From positions 28,009,826 to 28,073,825 of the forward strand of contig NC_063150.1 of the NCBI RefSeq assembly GCF_020921035.1: a stretch of DNA of 64,000 nucleotides. Reading direction: 5' to 3'. The notes below the pieces were generated by a model. That model saw only the letters and a program-made list of their open reading frames with translations, was not told the DNA's origin and did not search any database. Positions 23,546 through 33,896 of this stretch are shown here, piece after piece (positions within the stretch are counted from its first letter, which is position 1; the number at the start of each line of letters is the position of its first letter). The DNA is from Rhodamnia argentea (Eukaryota; Streptophyta; Magnoliopsida; Myrtales; Myrtaceae). The translations under genes and the position numbers were made by a program.

Positions 23546-23947
23546 GATGGGATGGGGGTAGCCAAAATGACATAAAGGGGAAGGTGGGTCCCATGGGTCA
23601 AAGTCAGATTTGAAATATTTTTGTCTTTAAGTGCATAATATCTAAGGGTACTCTGGTAACTCGGCTTGTGGGGTAAAACTAATCTACCGGTACTAAAAAC
23701 TAAGGGCAAATTGGGATTTTCACTTCTAGGGCTCAACCAAGGTTAGGTTCAAGTGCGAAGGGCCTTGATACTACGATGTGATGGCTCGACTATCCTAGCT
23801 CGACTTTATCCGACCGACGTCTTAAAATAAATCAAATATTGTCTCTTAAATCCTCAAAAATTCAAATTTAATTACCAGGCTAGAATGCGGGACTCAAATT
23901 CATCGAATCCATTTTTCTTACGGACGTCGAAATTTCGAGGTGTAACA
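20945..23947 (-). mobile_element. Long (3.0 kb) Ty3/gypsy-type LTR, 3' LTR of a minus-strand element
   Basis: On the minus strand it starts TGTTACACCTCG (23947) and ends GAGGTGCGACA (20945), with the TG...CA termini of LTRs. A polypurine tract (AAGAAGGGGAGAG) lies directly upstream at about 23950-23962. This marks it as the 3' LTR of an element read right to left, in agreement with the integrase remnant at 24284-25000. The right half (22560-23520) is unusually GC-rich and ends in a (GA)n microsatellite (23514-23541). The left part has direct-repeat words (CACACTAGATAGTTGGTGC-like, 21670-21735). Reading frames inside the GC-rich part resemble no protein. The 5' LTR is not in the window. Confidence 0.72.
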
Positions 23948-23962
23948 ACTCTCCCCTTCTTA
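23948..23962 (-). other. Polypurine tract of the gypsy-type element
   Basis: A purine-rich run on the minus strand immediately before the TGTTACACC start of the LTR. It is the primer site for plus-strand DNA synthesis in LTR retrotransposons. Confidence 0.6.
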
Positions 23963-24283
23963 GGAAATTTCATTCTCGAAATTAGACCACTACGCGACCT
24001 CAAATAGATAAAGATATCGGCGTCTCACAATGTCCTCATTGCTTGTCATACAATACTCGTTTCGTATTAATTCTTAACTCAATTCAGCGTAGTAGAACCT
24101 CGGTGCGACCATCAATATACAAGTCGGGTTCAAGCCCATAATCCTAAATTACCAACCTGCCACAATTCCTTATTCACAATCCGTCTGGACAAGTTACATC
24201 ATCTAACTCCAAAAGTCCAAACCTAAATTGTCACCATATGAACCACAGAAATCAGCCATCCCTACTCAACAATCAACAATCTC

Positions 24284-25010
24284 TTAACCAACAAACAGAT
24301 AGAAGTTGTTACCATTTCCCATACTAAACGCAATCACATCCCACAACATATCACCTAGCGTCCGAATTATCCTTTCATACCGGCCATCGGTTTGCGGATG
24401 ATAGACCGTACTAAACCGTAGCTTTGTTTCCAACTCGGTCTGTGGACTTTTTCGAAACATGACGGTGAACTTGGGATTGCAATCCGAAGTGATCATCCCT
24501 GGCATTCCATAAAGACGTACTACCTGTAATGCATATAGTTCAATATATTTGTCTAGAGCAAAATCCTTTCTCATTGCTATAAAACGAGTAGACTTCGTCA
24601 ATCTGCCCACTATGACCCAAATTGATTCATGTCCCCTTTGACTTCTTGACAATTTCCATCACAAAGTTCATTGTGATATGCTCCCATTTTTACTCTGGAA
24701 TCTCCAACGGCTATGGCAGTCCACTAGACTTACAATATTGCACCTTGACTTGCCGGTACGTCTAACACTTCATCACGTGCTTGGCTATACTAGCCTTCCC
24801 ACCATTCCACTAGTAATATTGTCCCAAATTCTGGTACATTCTTGTGCTAACTGGACTAATACTATAGCAACTGTGATAGGTGTCCGTCAATATTTCTTCC
24901 TTGTCAAAAGTAATCCCCTTGTGATTAAAAGCTCACCTAACTATGTCACCCTGCTATGCTTCCGATACACACTCTGATCATTTGTCTTCCTAAATTGTAA
25001 CATCTTGCAA
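24284..25010 (-). pseudogene. Ty3/gypsy integrase remnant
   Basis: The longest open piece (24284-24652) reads WVIVGRLTKSTRFIAMRKD, then ITSDCNPKFT, YHPQTDGRYER and IIRTLGDMLWDVI. These are the hallmarks of the gypsy integrase core, with the second catalytic Asp (ITSD) and the Glu (DGRYER) present. Upstream on the minus strand (24653-24850) further pieces with stops and frame changes match the zinc-binding and early core region: AKHVMKC, SSGLP, PLEIPE, KWEHITMNF. The first catalytic Asp (usually MDF) is Asn. RT, RNase H, protease and gag are absent. Similarity ends near 25.0-25.2 kb, where the TA repeat and the virus segment begin. The element is dead. Confidence 0.8.
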
Positions 25011-25215
25011 TCTTAACTTTATTCTGGATCATCACCACCTTAGTAACTTAAAGACTCAACTAGCAAATCCCACCATATTATCCACTCTCAACATGCCATT
25101 ACGAACTTTCCTTGCTCGTGCCCATAGTCTTTGCTCCACATATTTGCCTGAAGTTTTAATGGTTACGGTCCTCGGATAGTATACACTCCACCACGACCTT
25201 ATTGAAGTTTCAGAG

Positions 25216-25217
<2 letters not shown>

Positions 25218-25254
<37 letters not shown>
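25218..25254. repeat. (TA)n microsatellite at left border of virus segment
   Basis: An uninterrupted TA/AT run. It is accidentally translated as Ile-Tyr repeats at the start of the open frame that follows. It marks the left edge of the pararetroviral sequence. Confidence 0.85.
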
Positions 25255-25258
<4 letters not shown>

Positions 25259-27403
25259 AAAATCAATCAAATTGAGCAGCATCAAGAATTTTTAGAATTC
25301 AAAAGAAAAATTTTGAAAAGAAAAGAAAATGAAAGCGAAGGCCCCGAGGATTCAAATCCTTCATCCTTTCTTCACTTACTCTCTCAAGTCACTTCAAGGA
25401 AATGGATAATTAATATTTCTATTAAAATTCAAGATTTTGTGTTAAACACTACAGCTCTTTTTGACACTAGTGCAGATCCGAACTGGATCCGTGAAGGATT
25501 AATCCCGAAAAAATATTTTGACAAAACCATTGAAGCCTTGAAAACTGCTTCAGGAGGCCATTTGAATATCGGATACAAACTCCCAGAGGTTTTGATAATT
25601 AAAGATAATATTTCTTTAAAAACATCTTTCTTATCGGCTAAAGATTTAAAACAAAGTGTTATTCTCGGAACTCATTTCATAACTTTAATCCAACCTTTTA
25701 TGGTTACTCAGGAAGGAATTGAGACAAACATTTTGGGTAGTAAAATTACTTTCCATTTTATTTCAAAACCTCGGACGAGGAATTTAAATATTTTGCAAGA
25801 ACGATCTATCAAGAAGATTAATTGTCTCATCCGAGATAAAGAATCTCATCTTTTATTTTTAAAAGAAGAACTGGAGTATAAAAGGATTGAACAATGGATA
25901 GTTCACCCTAATATACAAAAGAAAATTCTTCTTTTAGAAAATAAATTAAAATTGGAAGTCTGTTATTCTCTTCCTAACACTTTTTGGAATAGGAAAAAAC
26001 ATATTGTTGACTTACCTTACGAACCAGATTTTGATGAGAAAAATATTCCTACAAAGGCAAGACCATCACATATGAATTTTGAACTTTTGATTTTATGCAA
26101 AAAGGAAATTGAGGACCTTTTGCAAAAGGGTTTAATCCGCAAGAGCAAGTCTCCATGGAGTTGTTCTGCTTTTTACATCAATAAAAATGCAGAATTAGAA
26201 TGTGGAGTCCCCGGACTTGTTGTGAATTATAAATCTTTAAATTTTGCCTTAAAATGGATTCGTTACCCAATCCCTAATAAAAAGGATCTCCTGAGCAGAT
26301 TATGTCGTTCTAAGGTTTTTTCTAAATTCGATATGAAATTTGGATTTTGGGCAAATTCAAATTTCTGAAAAAGACCGTTATAAGACGGCTTTCACTGTTC
26401 CTTTTGACCAATTTGAATGGAACGTCATGCCTTTTGGACTAAAGAATGCACCTTCTGAATTTCAAAGAATTATGAATGATATTTTTAATCCTGATTTTGA
26501 TTACATTATTGTTTACATCGATGATATTTTGATATTCTCTTCCAGCATTGATTCACATTTTAAACATGTTAATCAATTTTTTAAAATTACTAAATAGAAT
26601 GGATTAGCTTCGTCCCCAACAAAGATTTTGATGTTCCAAACAAAAATCAGATTTCTTGGCCATTATATTGAGCATGGTACTATCGTACCTATTGAGAGAT
26701 CTATTCAATTTGTAGAAAAATTTCCCGATGAATTGAAAGACAAGACCCAATTGCAAAGATTTCTTGGATCTTTGAATTATGTTATTGATTTTATTTCCAA
26801 TATTAATATCATTTATAAACCTTTACACCAAAGGTTAAAGAAAAATCCAGTCCCTTGGACTAATATGCATTCTGACACGGTCCGCAAAATTAAAACACTT
26901 GTCAAAGAAATTCCTTGTTTACATCTTGCAGACCCTTCTGCTTTTAAAATTGTAGAAACCGACGCATTCGAAATAGGATACAGAGGTATTTTGAAACAAA
27001 AGAATGACCTTGGTAAAGAAAAAATTGTGCAATTTATTTCTAAACATTGGAATGATACACAAAAAAATTATTCTACTGTTAAAAAAGAAATTCTTGCCAT
27101 CGTTCTTTCCATTTCTAAATTTCAAGGAGACCTTTTGAATAAAAAATTTCTACTAAGGATTGATTGTAAATCTGCAAAACATATCTTGCAGAAAGACATT
27201 TGAATATTGCATCAAAACAAATTTTTGCACGATGGCAAGCCATCTTATCTGTTTTCGATTTTGACATTGAATTTATAAATGGAGATTTAAATTCTTTACC
27301 GGACTTTCTCACACGAGAATTTCTACGGGGAAAAAATTCCTTCACCATGCCCCCCAAAAAGACAAAGGCAAAGGCAAAGCCTCTGCCCGGCCGGAAGCCC
27401 AAA
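25255..27403 (+). pseudogene. Endogenous pararetrovirus (Caulimoviridae, florendovirus-like) protease-RT-RNase H ORF, broken
   Basis: This is an old integrated plant virus copy. Order of domains: an aspartic protease remnant (LFDTSADPNWI, active-site Asp at nt 25463), a linker, then reverse transcriptase (KSPWSCSAFYINKNAE, typical of Caulimoviridae rather than gypsy elements; WIRYPIPNKKDLL; FSKFDMKFGFW; VMPFGLKNAPSEFQ; catalytic YIDD at about 26514-26525), then RNase H (VETDAFEIG, NYSTVKKEILAIV, FARWQAILSVFDFDIEF) to PDFLTREFL. Breaks: a one-base insertion just after FGFW near 26347, an in-frame stop at 26595-26597, and a frame change near 27200. In the RNase H the usual Ser after the first Asp is Phe. 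The movement protein and coat protein zinc-finger regions expected upstream are absent, so the copy is 5'-truncated and cannot be expressed as a polyprotein. Confidence 0.85.
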
Positions 27404-27777
27404 TAGTACCGGTAAAGTTGACCCCCATCCGAAGGCGGCTTGAGGCCACCCAATCTTCGGAAAAACTTTTGACCCAGCCTCAACCACGGGTACCCTCCGG
27501 TCCGGGACAATCGTCTTCGACCAAATTTTTAAAACATCCAGGCTCAAGAGAATCACCCTCAGCCCTCATACCTTTTGATAAACTTGCTATTGTTCCTCCG
27601 GAACTTTTGAGGCAAATGGGATGCAAATTGGTTGTCCCGGAAGAGGTAAAATCCCCTTCACCTTTAAAACCAAAAAATATTTTGAGTGAGGTGGTTCTTT
27701 CGGCACCGCCAACCCCTCATAAAACTGTTAAAAAGAAATCCAAGTTTTTTCAAAAACACTTGGAAAAAATCTTCTGA
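27404..27777 (+). pseudogene. Downstream virus ORF, N-terminal Pro/Lys-rich part
   Basis: The preceding polyprotein frame ends in a short lysine-rich tail (MPPKKTKAKAK) at 27348-27406. An overlapping frame then runs 27418-27777, rich in Pro, Ser and Lys (LTPIRRRLEATQ, PPELLRQMGCKLVVPEE), and ends at an in-frame break just before the better conserved part. It looks like the N-terminal, low-complexity section of a second viral protein of unknown function. The frame changes around 27780 and 27904 show decay. Confidence 0.55.
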
Positions 27778-28786
27778 GTTGAAAAAAGTGTTTTATCATA
27801 ATGACCCCTTTATTTTTGCAAAAAACATGTTTGGAGAAAATCAGTATTATACTCCACATGATAACATGAAAACAGTTGACTATTTTGAAAGGATTTTGAC
27901 ATAGACCGAGTCCGTGAAATTTAGACATTTTGCTGATAATAGAAATCCAGATATTATCAACTATTCCCCTGCAAAAATAACAAGGGTCATTCACCCTTTT
28001 GAGTGGGATATTGCCCCTAAAACATCAGTCAAATTCAATACAAAGTCGATCGAGATCCTTTCTTTTAGACCAACCTTTACTTATTTTGATTATCAACAAG
28101 CTCGCTGGAATTCTTTCTTCAAGCGGAACCCCAATAGAACCCATACTTCGTTGTTCTATTTTGAAGAAAATTTTAACATCACCACACTACCATACTGGTT
28201 TATACGGTGGTGGGACCACTTTGGCCCTCTTACCAATATACTTCCCCATACCATTCAAGAGTCCTATCGTATCTTTAAAACATCTTATACACCTACAACA
28301 ATTGAAAAGGTGTATCCGGCCTTTCTGATGTTCTCGACCACTTTTCGTTTCTCCTGGCTAACAGCCTGGAATTTTGAATACCAAGTTGGAGCCCCGGGTT
28401 CCACTTTTGTGATACTATCCAGACGATTTAAAACTAAATGGTGCGATGGTTTCAATTTTTGGGATAAATGCTCTACTGCAGCTATCCAAACCTGGATCCA
28501 ATCAAGACAGACCGGATCTAGGACAACCCCTACCAATACTTCTTCTTTACATGACCGGTCGATAGTAGTTTCAAAATTAGCGGGAGCTTCTACGTAAGGT
28601 GATTTCGAGCAGATGATGAAACAAGGCGTCGAAGACTATGAAAGCACCGGGAATTCCCAAGCAGCCTCACAACATAGTGGAAACACTAATGAGGATGATT
28701 GCTACGGTATTCTTCTCGGGATAATTTGGGTAGATGTTGCCGACGAAGCGAAAGAAGATGTTGAAGACTTAGCATTAGATTCCTAG
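27778..28786 (+). pseudogene. Florendovirus-like second ORF of unknown function, broken
   Basis: The frame 27914-28597 encodes a region dense in aromatic residues (FDYQQARWNSFF, LPYWFIRWWDHFGPL, FSWLTAWNFEYQ). This matches my recollection of a protein with unknown function encoded downstream of RNase H in florendoviruses. An in-frame stop at 28595-28597 is followed by the same frame staying open to TAG at 28784-28786 with an acidic tail (EDVEDLALDS), so the protein was about 60 residues longer. Between 27778 and 27913 the frame is broken at least twice. There is no known enzymatic motif, and no function can be assigned from the sequence. Confidence 0.6.
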
Positions 28787-29924
28787 AAATTTTGATGTAT
28801 TTCTACATCGTATAACACCGTACACTGTAGACTTTCATTGTACACTGTATAATGTAGTGGCTTTAATTTATAAGCGTAGCACTATAGCAACAGTAAATTT
28901 TTGTCTTTAAAAAACCAGAAGAAGAATGTTACGGACAGAACGTTCTTCTCGCAGAAAACACTGAGCCTTGCCATTTCCAAACCCTCTCTCCATCCTTCTA
29001 ACCCTTTTGATACCTTTTGATATCTTCTCTTCCATAGCACTTTACGAGCATCTATAAGAGAAGAACTAACCACTTTTGCCTTCAAGACCCCATTTTGAAG
29101 AAACCTTTGTGAGCTTCCTGGAAAGTTTTCCAGTAAGTAAACCCGGATCTTCCCCGATATTTCTATTTTCTTCTCGGATCTACTCCAGATTTTTCTGTTT
29201 TTGGAGTTTTTATGTGCGGATCTACGGATTTTTCTTGTAATCTTTCAATATTGTGAAATACATTGTGAAGTTTTCATATTTCCAAGCTTAATACCCACAA
29301 ACTGCGGAAGGCTCTGCCTCCTACTTGTGGCGTTGTGAGCCGTGTACTTTTTATTTTGTACTTACTTTCTGTACCTTAAAATTTTGCAATTTTAAAGCCC
29401 CAAAATCGGAAGGCCGTGCCTCCTATTTGTGGTCTACATCACTATATCCCTTTGTGCATATTCTGTTTTAAACTGATTTAGCTATTAAGTGAACAAAGTG
29501 CGGAGTCCGCCGGGAGCCCTCCTCTCGTCTTGATTAACTTCGGCTTGTTCTTAATATCTCAACTAGCGAAAAAGTCAGATCTCCCGACTCCCTTGCATAT
29601 GTTTGATCTTTTGATTTTGTTTATATTTACTATCTGTTTACATGTTGTTATCATTTTAACTTGTATAATTTTAATTTGGAACCTTGTAAATTTTATTTGT
29701 GAATTTGGAGAGTTCTTTGCTTTAGACACTCCCATAGACATAATTCACAGTATTCACTTCCGACGTTATTAATTTTATCTTGTTTTCTTCTACGTACTTT
29801 CAGCATTCTCCTCTTCAATATTTAGTTTCTTTTTTATGCAACGGTTTATCGATCTGCAGGTTCCCTTATGGTATCGAAATTTCAGAAACTTGATCATAAT
29901 CTAGAACCGCAACTTCTTTGGGTG
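28787..29924 (+). other. Probable noncoding 3'/intergenic part of the pararetrovirus
   Basis: No protein. Two imperfect direct repeats (GGAAGGCTCTGCCTCCTAC at about 29306 and GGAAGGCCGTGCCTCCTAT at about 29408) flank a T-rich region. Between 28795 and 28880 TACACTGTA words and a TTTATAAGC box resemble a pararetroviral promoter or leader region, but I could not locate a tRNA-Met primer site. The assignment to the virus rests on position between the second ORF and the right-hand TA repeat. Confidence 0.4.
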
Positions 29925-29957
29925 TGTGTGTGTGTGTGTGTCTATATATATATATAT
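29920..29957. repeat. (TG)n(TA)n microsatellite at right border of virus segment
   Basis: A compound run of TG then TA. Together with the TA run at 25218-25254 it brackets the pararetroviral sequence. Confidence 0.8.
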
Positions 29958-30289
29958 CGGAAGTGTCCGAGTGAGGTTAGAAAGAAAAGAGAAAAAAGAT
30001 AGAGATAGAGATAGAGAATAAGATGCCAGGAGAAAAAAATAGGGTTTTTAGGCTTTATGAAACAGGTTTCAAATTCGGTTTGGTTCCCGGATGGTTCTTC
30101 ACTCGGAATTGGGATCCGGCTAATTCCACCAGAACCCGGAAACAGACCAATTTTCAAGGCGGTTGATCTAGTTCTTGAGTAGAACTGGTCTAGTTGCACA
30201 ACCCTACTTAACATGACACATCAATTTTGAAAACTGATTTCCTTCATAACAGTTCGTGTTTGAACTACACTATTAAGAAAGGCGCCCAC

Positions 30290-30870
30290 ATAAGAATATT
30301 AGGAATTATTCCTAAACCTATTGTGCAACCGCCAATTAAATCCAAAATTTTTCAATTTTGCCATTTTAATCCTAAACCTTTAGATGATTGCCAATGTAGT
30401 CATCCTGGTCACTTTTAAGCCGAAAGCGCTTACGTTGATACCTAGTTAGTGTCGGACAGCACTAACATGCATAATTTTTATAGGTATTTTTAATTTTTTT
30501 GAAATTTTCTTTCCTTTTGTTTTCCTTTTTTCGTTTTTTTTTTCTGCATTGAATTTTCGGCCGGTGGGGTCATCGGCTACAGGTGAAGGCCTCTGCCCTC
30601 GCCGCCTTTGGGGACAACAGGAAATTTGATAAAGGAAAAAAAGAAATGAAAAGAAAAGAAAGGAGAGAAAATAAAATAAAAATGGAAAAATTCAGAAAAT
30701 TATTAAAAAATTCCAAAACATTATTCATGTCAACTTGTTGTACCATGTAAGATAGCCAACCTTGACTGGATATTCACATAAGGACTTTCCAGCCAATTAT
30801 ATTAGTAAATCTTCAAAATATTCAGAACTAAATTTACAAAAAGGGCAGGACTTTTTAGATAATATTTTGA
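30290..30870. mobile_element. TIR element with GC-rich core, Mutator-like type
   Basis: The left arm contains CCTAAACCTATTG and TTTTAATCCTAAACCTTT. The right arm carries the complement-type words (AGAACTAAATTTACAAAAAG, TTTTTAGATAATATTTT). The centre near 30560-30610 is GC-rich (CGGCCGGTGGGGTCATCGG) and framed by T-rich and A-rich tracts. It has the same design as the element in PR-10 copy 4. Degenerate relatives occur in units A, B and C (36520-36760, 43480-43980, 50550-51060). Confidence 0.5.
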
Positions 30871-32159
30871 ATTATATGGCGGTATTGATACACTTAAAAA
30901 CGTTACAAGAATAAATTATATGTCGTGAGGCCAACTAGATATAAATAGGGCAAAAAAAAAAAAAAAAGCACGCGATAAATACGCTACTTTTAAATAACAC
31001 GAGATGCCGTTAATTAGTCTGCCAAATCGGACTCGATAAAAAAAAAAAAAGTGAGAATGCATGATTTTGGCATGTGAAGGATTTATGGAAGTCTCACAGA
31101 AAGATCGCATCCATTTCATGATGGGAAGACGACAAAGCTTTGTTAGACAACCCTCTTTAGGTATGGGATTCACGGAACATGGTCGAATGAATGGCGTGAT
31201 GTTTGGCTTATTCGATGAGGGAATATCGGGACTCGTTCGAGGCCAATTTGCCACATGCATGACCTGTAATGGATTTGTATACTTGTGTCTACGACAAGAT
31301 AAACATATGATAATGCAGAAATCTCTGTCTGAAAAATCAAGTTATGGGGACATTGTTACAACACTATTCTCATCGATTGTTTTTTTTAGAATTATTTCAG
31401 GAAAAAAGTATATATGAAATTTTTTAATCGAGAGTAGGAATATAGCGAGGAACAGAAATGTTGGGCCAAGTCACAAGCCTGAACACACACACACACATGT
31501 AATGCATATGTATATATAGAATTAAGGCCTTCACAAATTGAAGATGAGGCTTCTATTTTGTCGGTCATTTCCACTCATTTGGTTGAGGATACCATTTACA
31601 ATGGGTTTTTGATAGTTTATTTGTAAAAAAACAAAAGTGCCTTATCCCTCATAGAAAAGATGTGAGTATGTAGGCCAATATACGAGTGTGGAAATCTTCT
31701 AGGCTTACAATTGAAAATCATGGGCTAAGTAGGCTAGATCATATAATATCCATGTGGGGTGTGCAATTAGTAGGCGTACCTAGCATTTTGAGTTGGCATT
31801 AACTAATATTTGTTTATATCTAATTTTGAGATTATAAAAAAAAGAAAACAAATTCACAGTTTTTGGACATGAGAAGTTGTATTCTTTTTTAAACATGTTT
31901 GTTCACATTTTCGCTATTTTATATTCAATGTTTTCGCTTCAATTTTTTTGTTTTTTGTTTTTTTGTAGACATACATCCATTGTTCTTTAATTGTCATTTT
32001 TTAGAGTTCTTATAAAAATACTAGAATTGCTATATGGTATTTTCATCTGACACTTTGATGTATCCTGGAAGAGCCCATTTATACAAAATGGGAAAGGGGC
32101 CCACTTTTGCAAGTAACCATTAACAAACTCGTGGGGCGAATAATTCATTATAGACAACA

Positions 32160-32340
32160 AATTACCACGAAAGTGCAATTGAGTCCTAAAAATTTCAAAA
32201 AATGCAATTAATGAAAGGACATTATTTCATCAATTTAACAAATTTTATGACTCGATTGCACTTTCTAAAAGTCTTAGGACTCATTTATATTTTCGTGACA
32301 AGTTTTAAGACTTCCAAAACATTTGCCATTTATTTCAAAA
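32160..32340. repeat. Short inverted-repeat MITE remnant
   Basis: GTGCAATTGAGTCCTAAAAA at 32172-32191 is mirrored by complement-type words (ATTGCACTTTCTAAAAGTC and TTAGGACTC) at about 32257-32283. Related half-copies occur at about 44610 and 51690. Confidence 0.45.
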
Positions 32341-32437
32341 TTATAGCACTGCGAAGTTGAGTAAAACAAATTTCTAAAAGTTACTATAAACTGTTGAAAC
32401 TTTGAAGGTGTGCAGCAGCCGTAACGTGTTTGTCAAG

Positions 32438-32854
32438 GGAAAATAACACAAACAGTCCATAAACTTTGACCCAATAAGCAATGTAATCCCTGCATTTTTA
32501 ATTTGATCAATATGATCCTTGAACTTTAACCCAATGTGCAATGTGGTTCATGAACTTTCAATTTGTTTAATGTGGTTCCCGAACTTTTGGAATATGTTCA
32601 ATTTAGTCCTTAAACTATAAGAAAATATTCAAAGTCATCCCTGAATTTGAATAGTGGAAGGACTACCTTGGATATTTTCCTATAATTTAGGAACTAAGTT
32701 GAATATATTTCAAAAGTTTAAGAATCAATTTTAGTCAAATTAAAAGTTCGGAGACCACATTGCACATTGAGCTAAAGTTCAGGGACCATTTTGATCAAAT
32801 TAAAAGCTTACGGACCACATTGCTTATTGGATCAAAGTTCATGGACCATTTGTG
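32438..32854. mobile_element. Foldback MITE interrupted at its right end
   Basis: The left arm (GGGAAAATAACACAAACAG, AATAAGCAATGTAATCC, AATTTGATCAATATGATCC) is mirrored on the right (GGACCATTTTGATCAAATT, CACATTGCTTATTGGATC, GGACCATTTGTGT). The whole element is an imperfect hairpin. The right terminus is cut by the LTR-like sequence starting TGTCACGCCCC at 32855, so that element inserted into this MITE. Confidence 0.65.
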
Positions 32855-33525
32855 TCACGCCCCGCACCCATCGGCATGCCAACATTCCTTCTCGGTCATT
32901 AAGTTATGACGTCTTAGGAAGCATCACCGACCCATTTAGAATTTTCTGTTAATTAAACGAACACGAAAGTGATCCACTTCCCCAAACAAACATATCTATA
33001 GGGATAGAATAGTAGGACATCACATCAACATCAGCAAAAGATCACTTTTATTTATTTATGTCGTTAATCCTAGAGAGTACATATACTCATAAGCCCTACC
33101 TCAAGGCCACTTTCTACCACCACACAAAATATTCTAATTTAGGGTCGGGGTTAACTCTACTCTAAGCTACTCCACAAAGAGATCTATGTCCTTCCTAAAG
33201 CCAGAACTGCTTTCCTAAGTTAAGGGCCTGAAATTTGGTTAATAACAATGGGTGAGATATAAAATCTCAGCAAGTTAACGACCTAAGTTTCCGTTAGGAG
33301 GTCAACTCAGCTCGGATGTATTTAAAACCTACCTTGCAACACCGTATAAATATGCGAGTATGCTACCACATGATCATAGGTAACTTTACTTGCCTTGGCA
33401 CGCGCCTTGCACGTTACAACTTACTGTAAGCAACACATTGCAATAAACAAATGCATAATCAGAACATATGCCACTTTCTCGTGCGCAATGTGTTCAAGCA
33501 TACTCTTATCATTATGGCCACTCAT

Positions 33526-33861
33526 GGCACGCCCGTTCTCACACGGGGATTTTTCGGTTCTGCCGGCATCTATTCGTTCAATCAATTACGATCGATCGAG
33601 GGCACGCCTATTTTTCTACGGGGGTCTTCTGTGGGTATTTATCTAGTCGATCAATTACGGCCAATCGAGGGCATGCCCGTCTTTCTACGGGAGTCTTCTG
33701 GCTTTTCTAGGAATATATCCTTTCGATCAATTACAGCCGTTCGAGGGCACGCTTGTCTTCCTATGGGGTCTTCCGGTTTTTCCGAGAATATATCCTTTTG
33801 ATCAATTACGGCTGATCAAGGGCACACCCGTCTTTCTACGGGGGTCTTCCAACTCATTCAG
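33526..33861. repeat. Tandem repeat, about 4.5 copies of a 69-76 bp unit
   Basis: Each copy begins GGCACGCC or a close variant and contains a TCTTTCTACGGGGGTCTTC-like word and GATCAATTACGG. Copies start near 33526, 33601, 33670, 33746 and 33821. It lies inside the LTR-like block. The open frames across it are an effect of the repeat length. Confidence 0.85.
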
Positions 33862-33896
33862 GTATTCTCATACTAACTCAACTCTCATGTCATGTA

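Larger units (their letters stand above)
30250..32437. repeat. Gene-less copy of the PR-10 array flank (unit U1)
   Basis: The sequence 30290-31265 parallels 36520-37145: a TIR element remnant, AAAAACGTTACAAGAATAAATTA cited here by position 30898-30920, then TTATGGAAGTCTCAC and TTCATGATGGGAAGACGAC, then ATTCACGGAACATGG. The stretch 32340-32437 parallels 38000-38090 (AGTAAAAACAG, GACGTGTTTGTCAA). The PR-10 gene that follows in the other units is absent here and is replaced by a MITE and LTR sequence. The middle (31300-32160) holds no gene I recognise. Confidence 0.6.

Noticed and set aside
23214..23736. Antisense frames rich in Ser, Pro and Thr near the (GA)n tract
   Set aside because: They lie inside the gypsy-type LTR and include a translated GA microsatellite.
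20945..25200. Complete Ty3/gypsy element
   Set aside because: Only one LTR and an integrase remnant are present. RT, RNase H, gag, the primer site and the second LTR are missing in the window.
25202..25260. Ile-Tyr repeat at the start of the virus frame as a real N terminus
   Set aside because: It is a translated (TA)n microsatellite, not protein. The viral part starts after it.
28285..28536. Minus-strand frame within the virus segment
   Set aside because: It is the antisense of the aromatic-rich second viral ORF.
33395..33801. 116-codon and neighbouring frames with repeated sequence
   Set aside because: They span the 69-76 bp tandem array, and several overlapping frames repeat the same words. 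There is no sign of a protein family.
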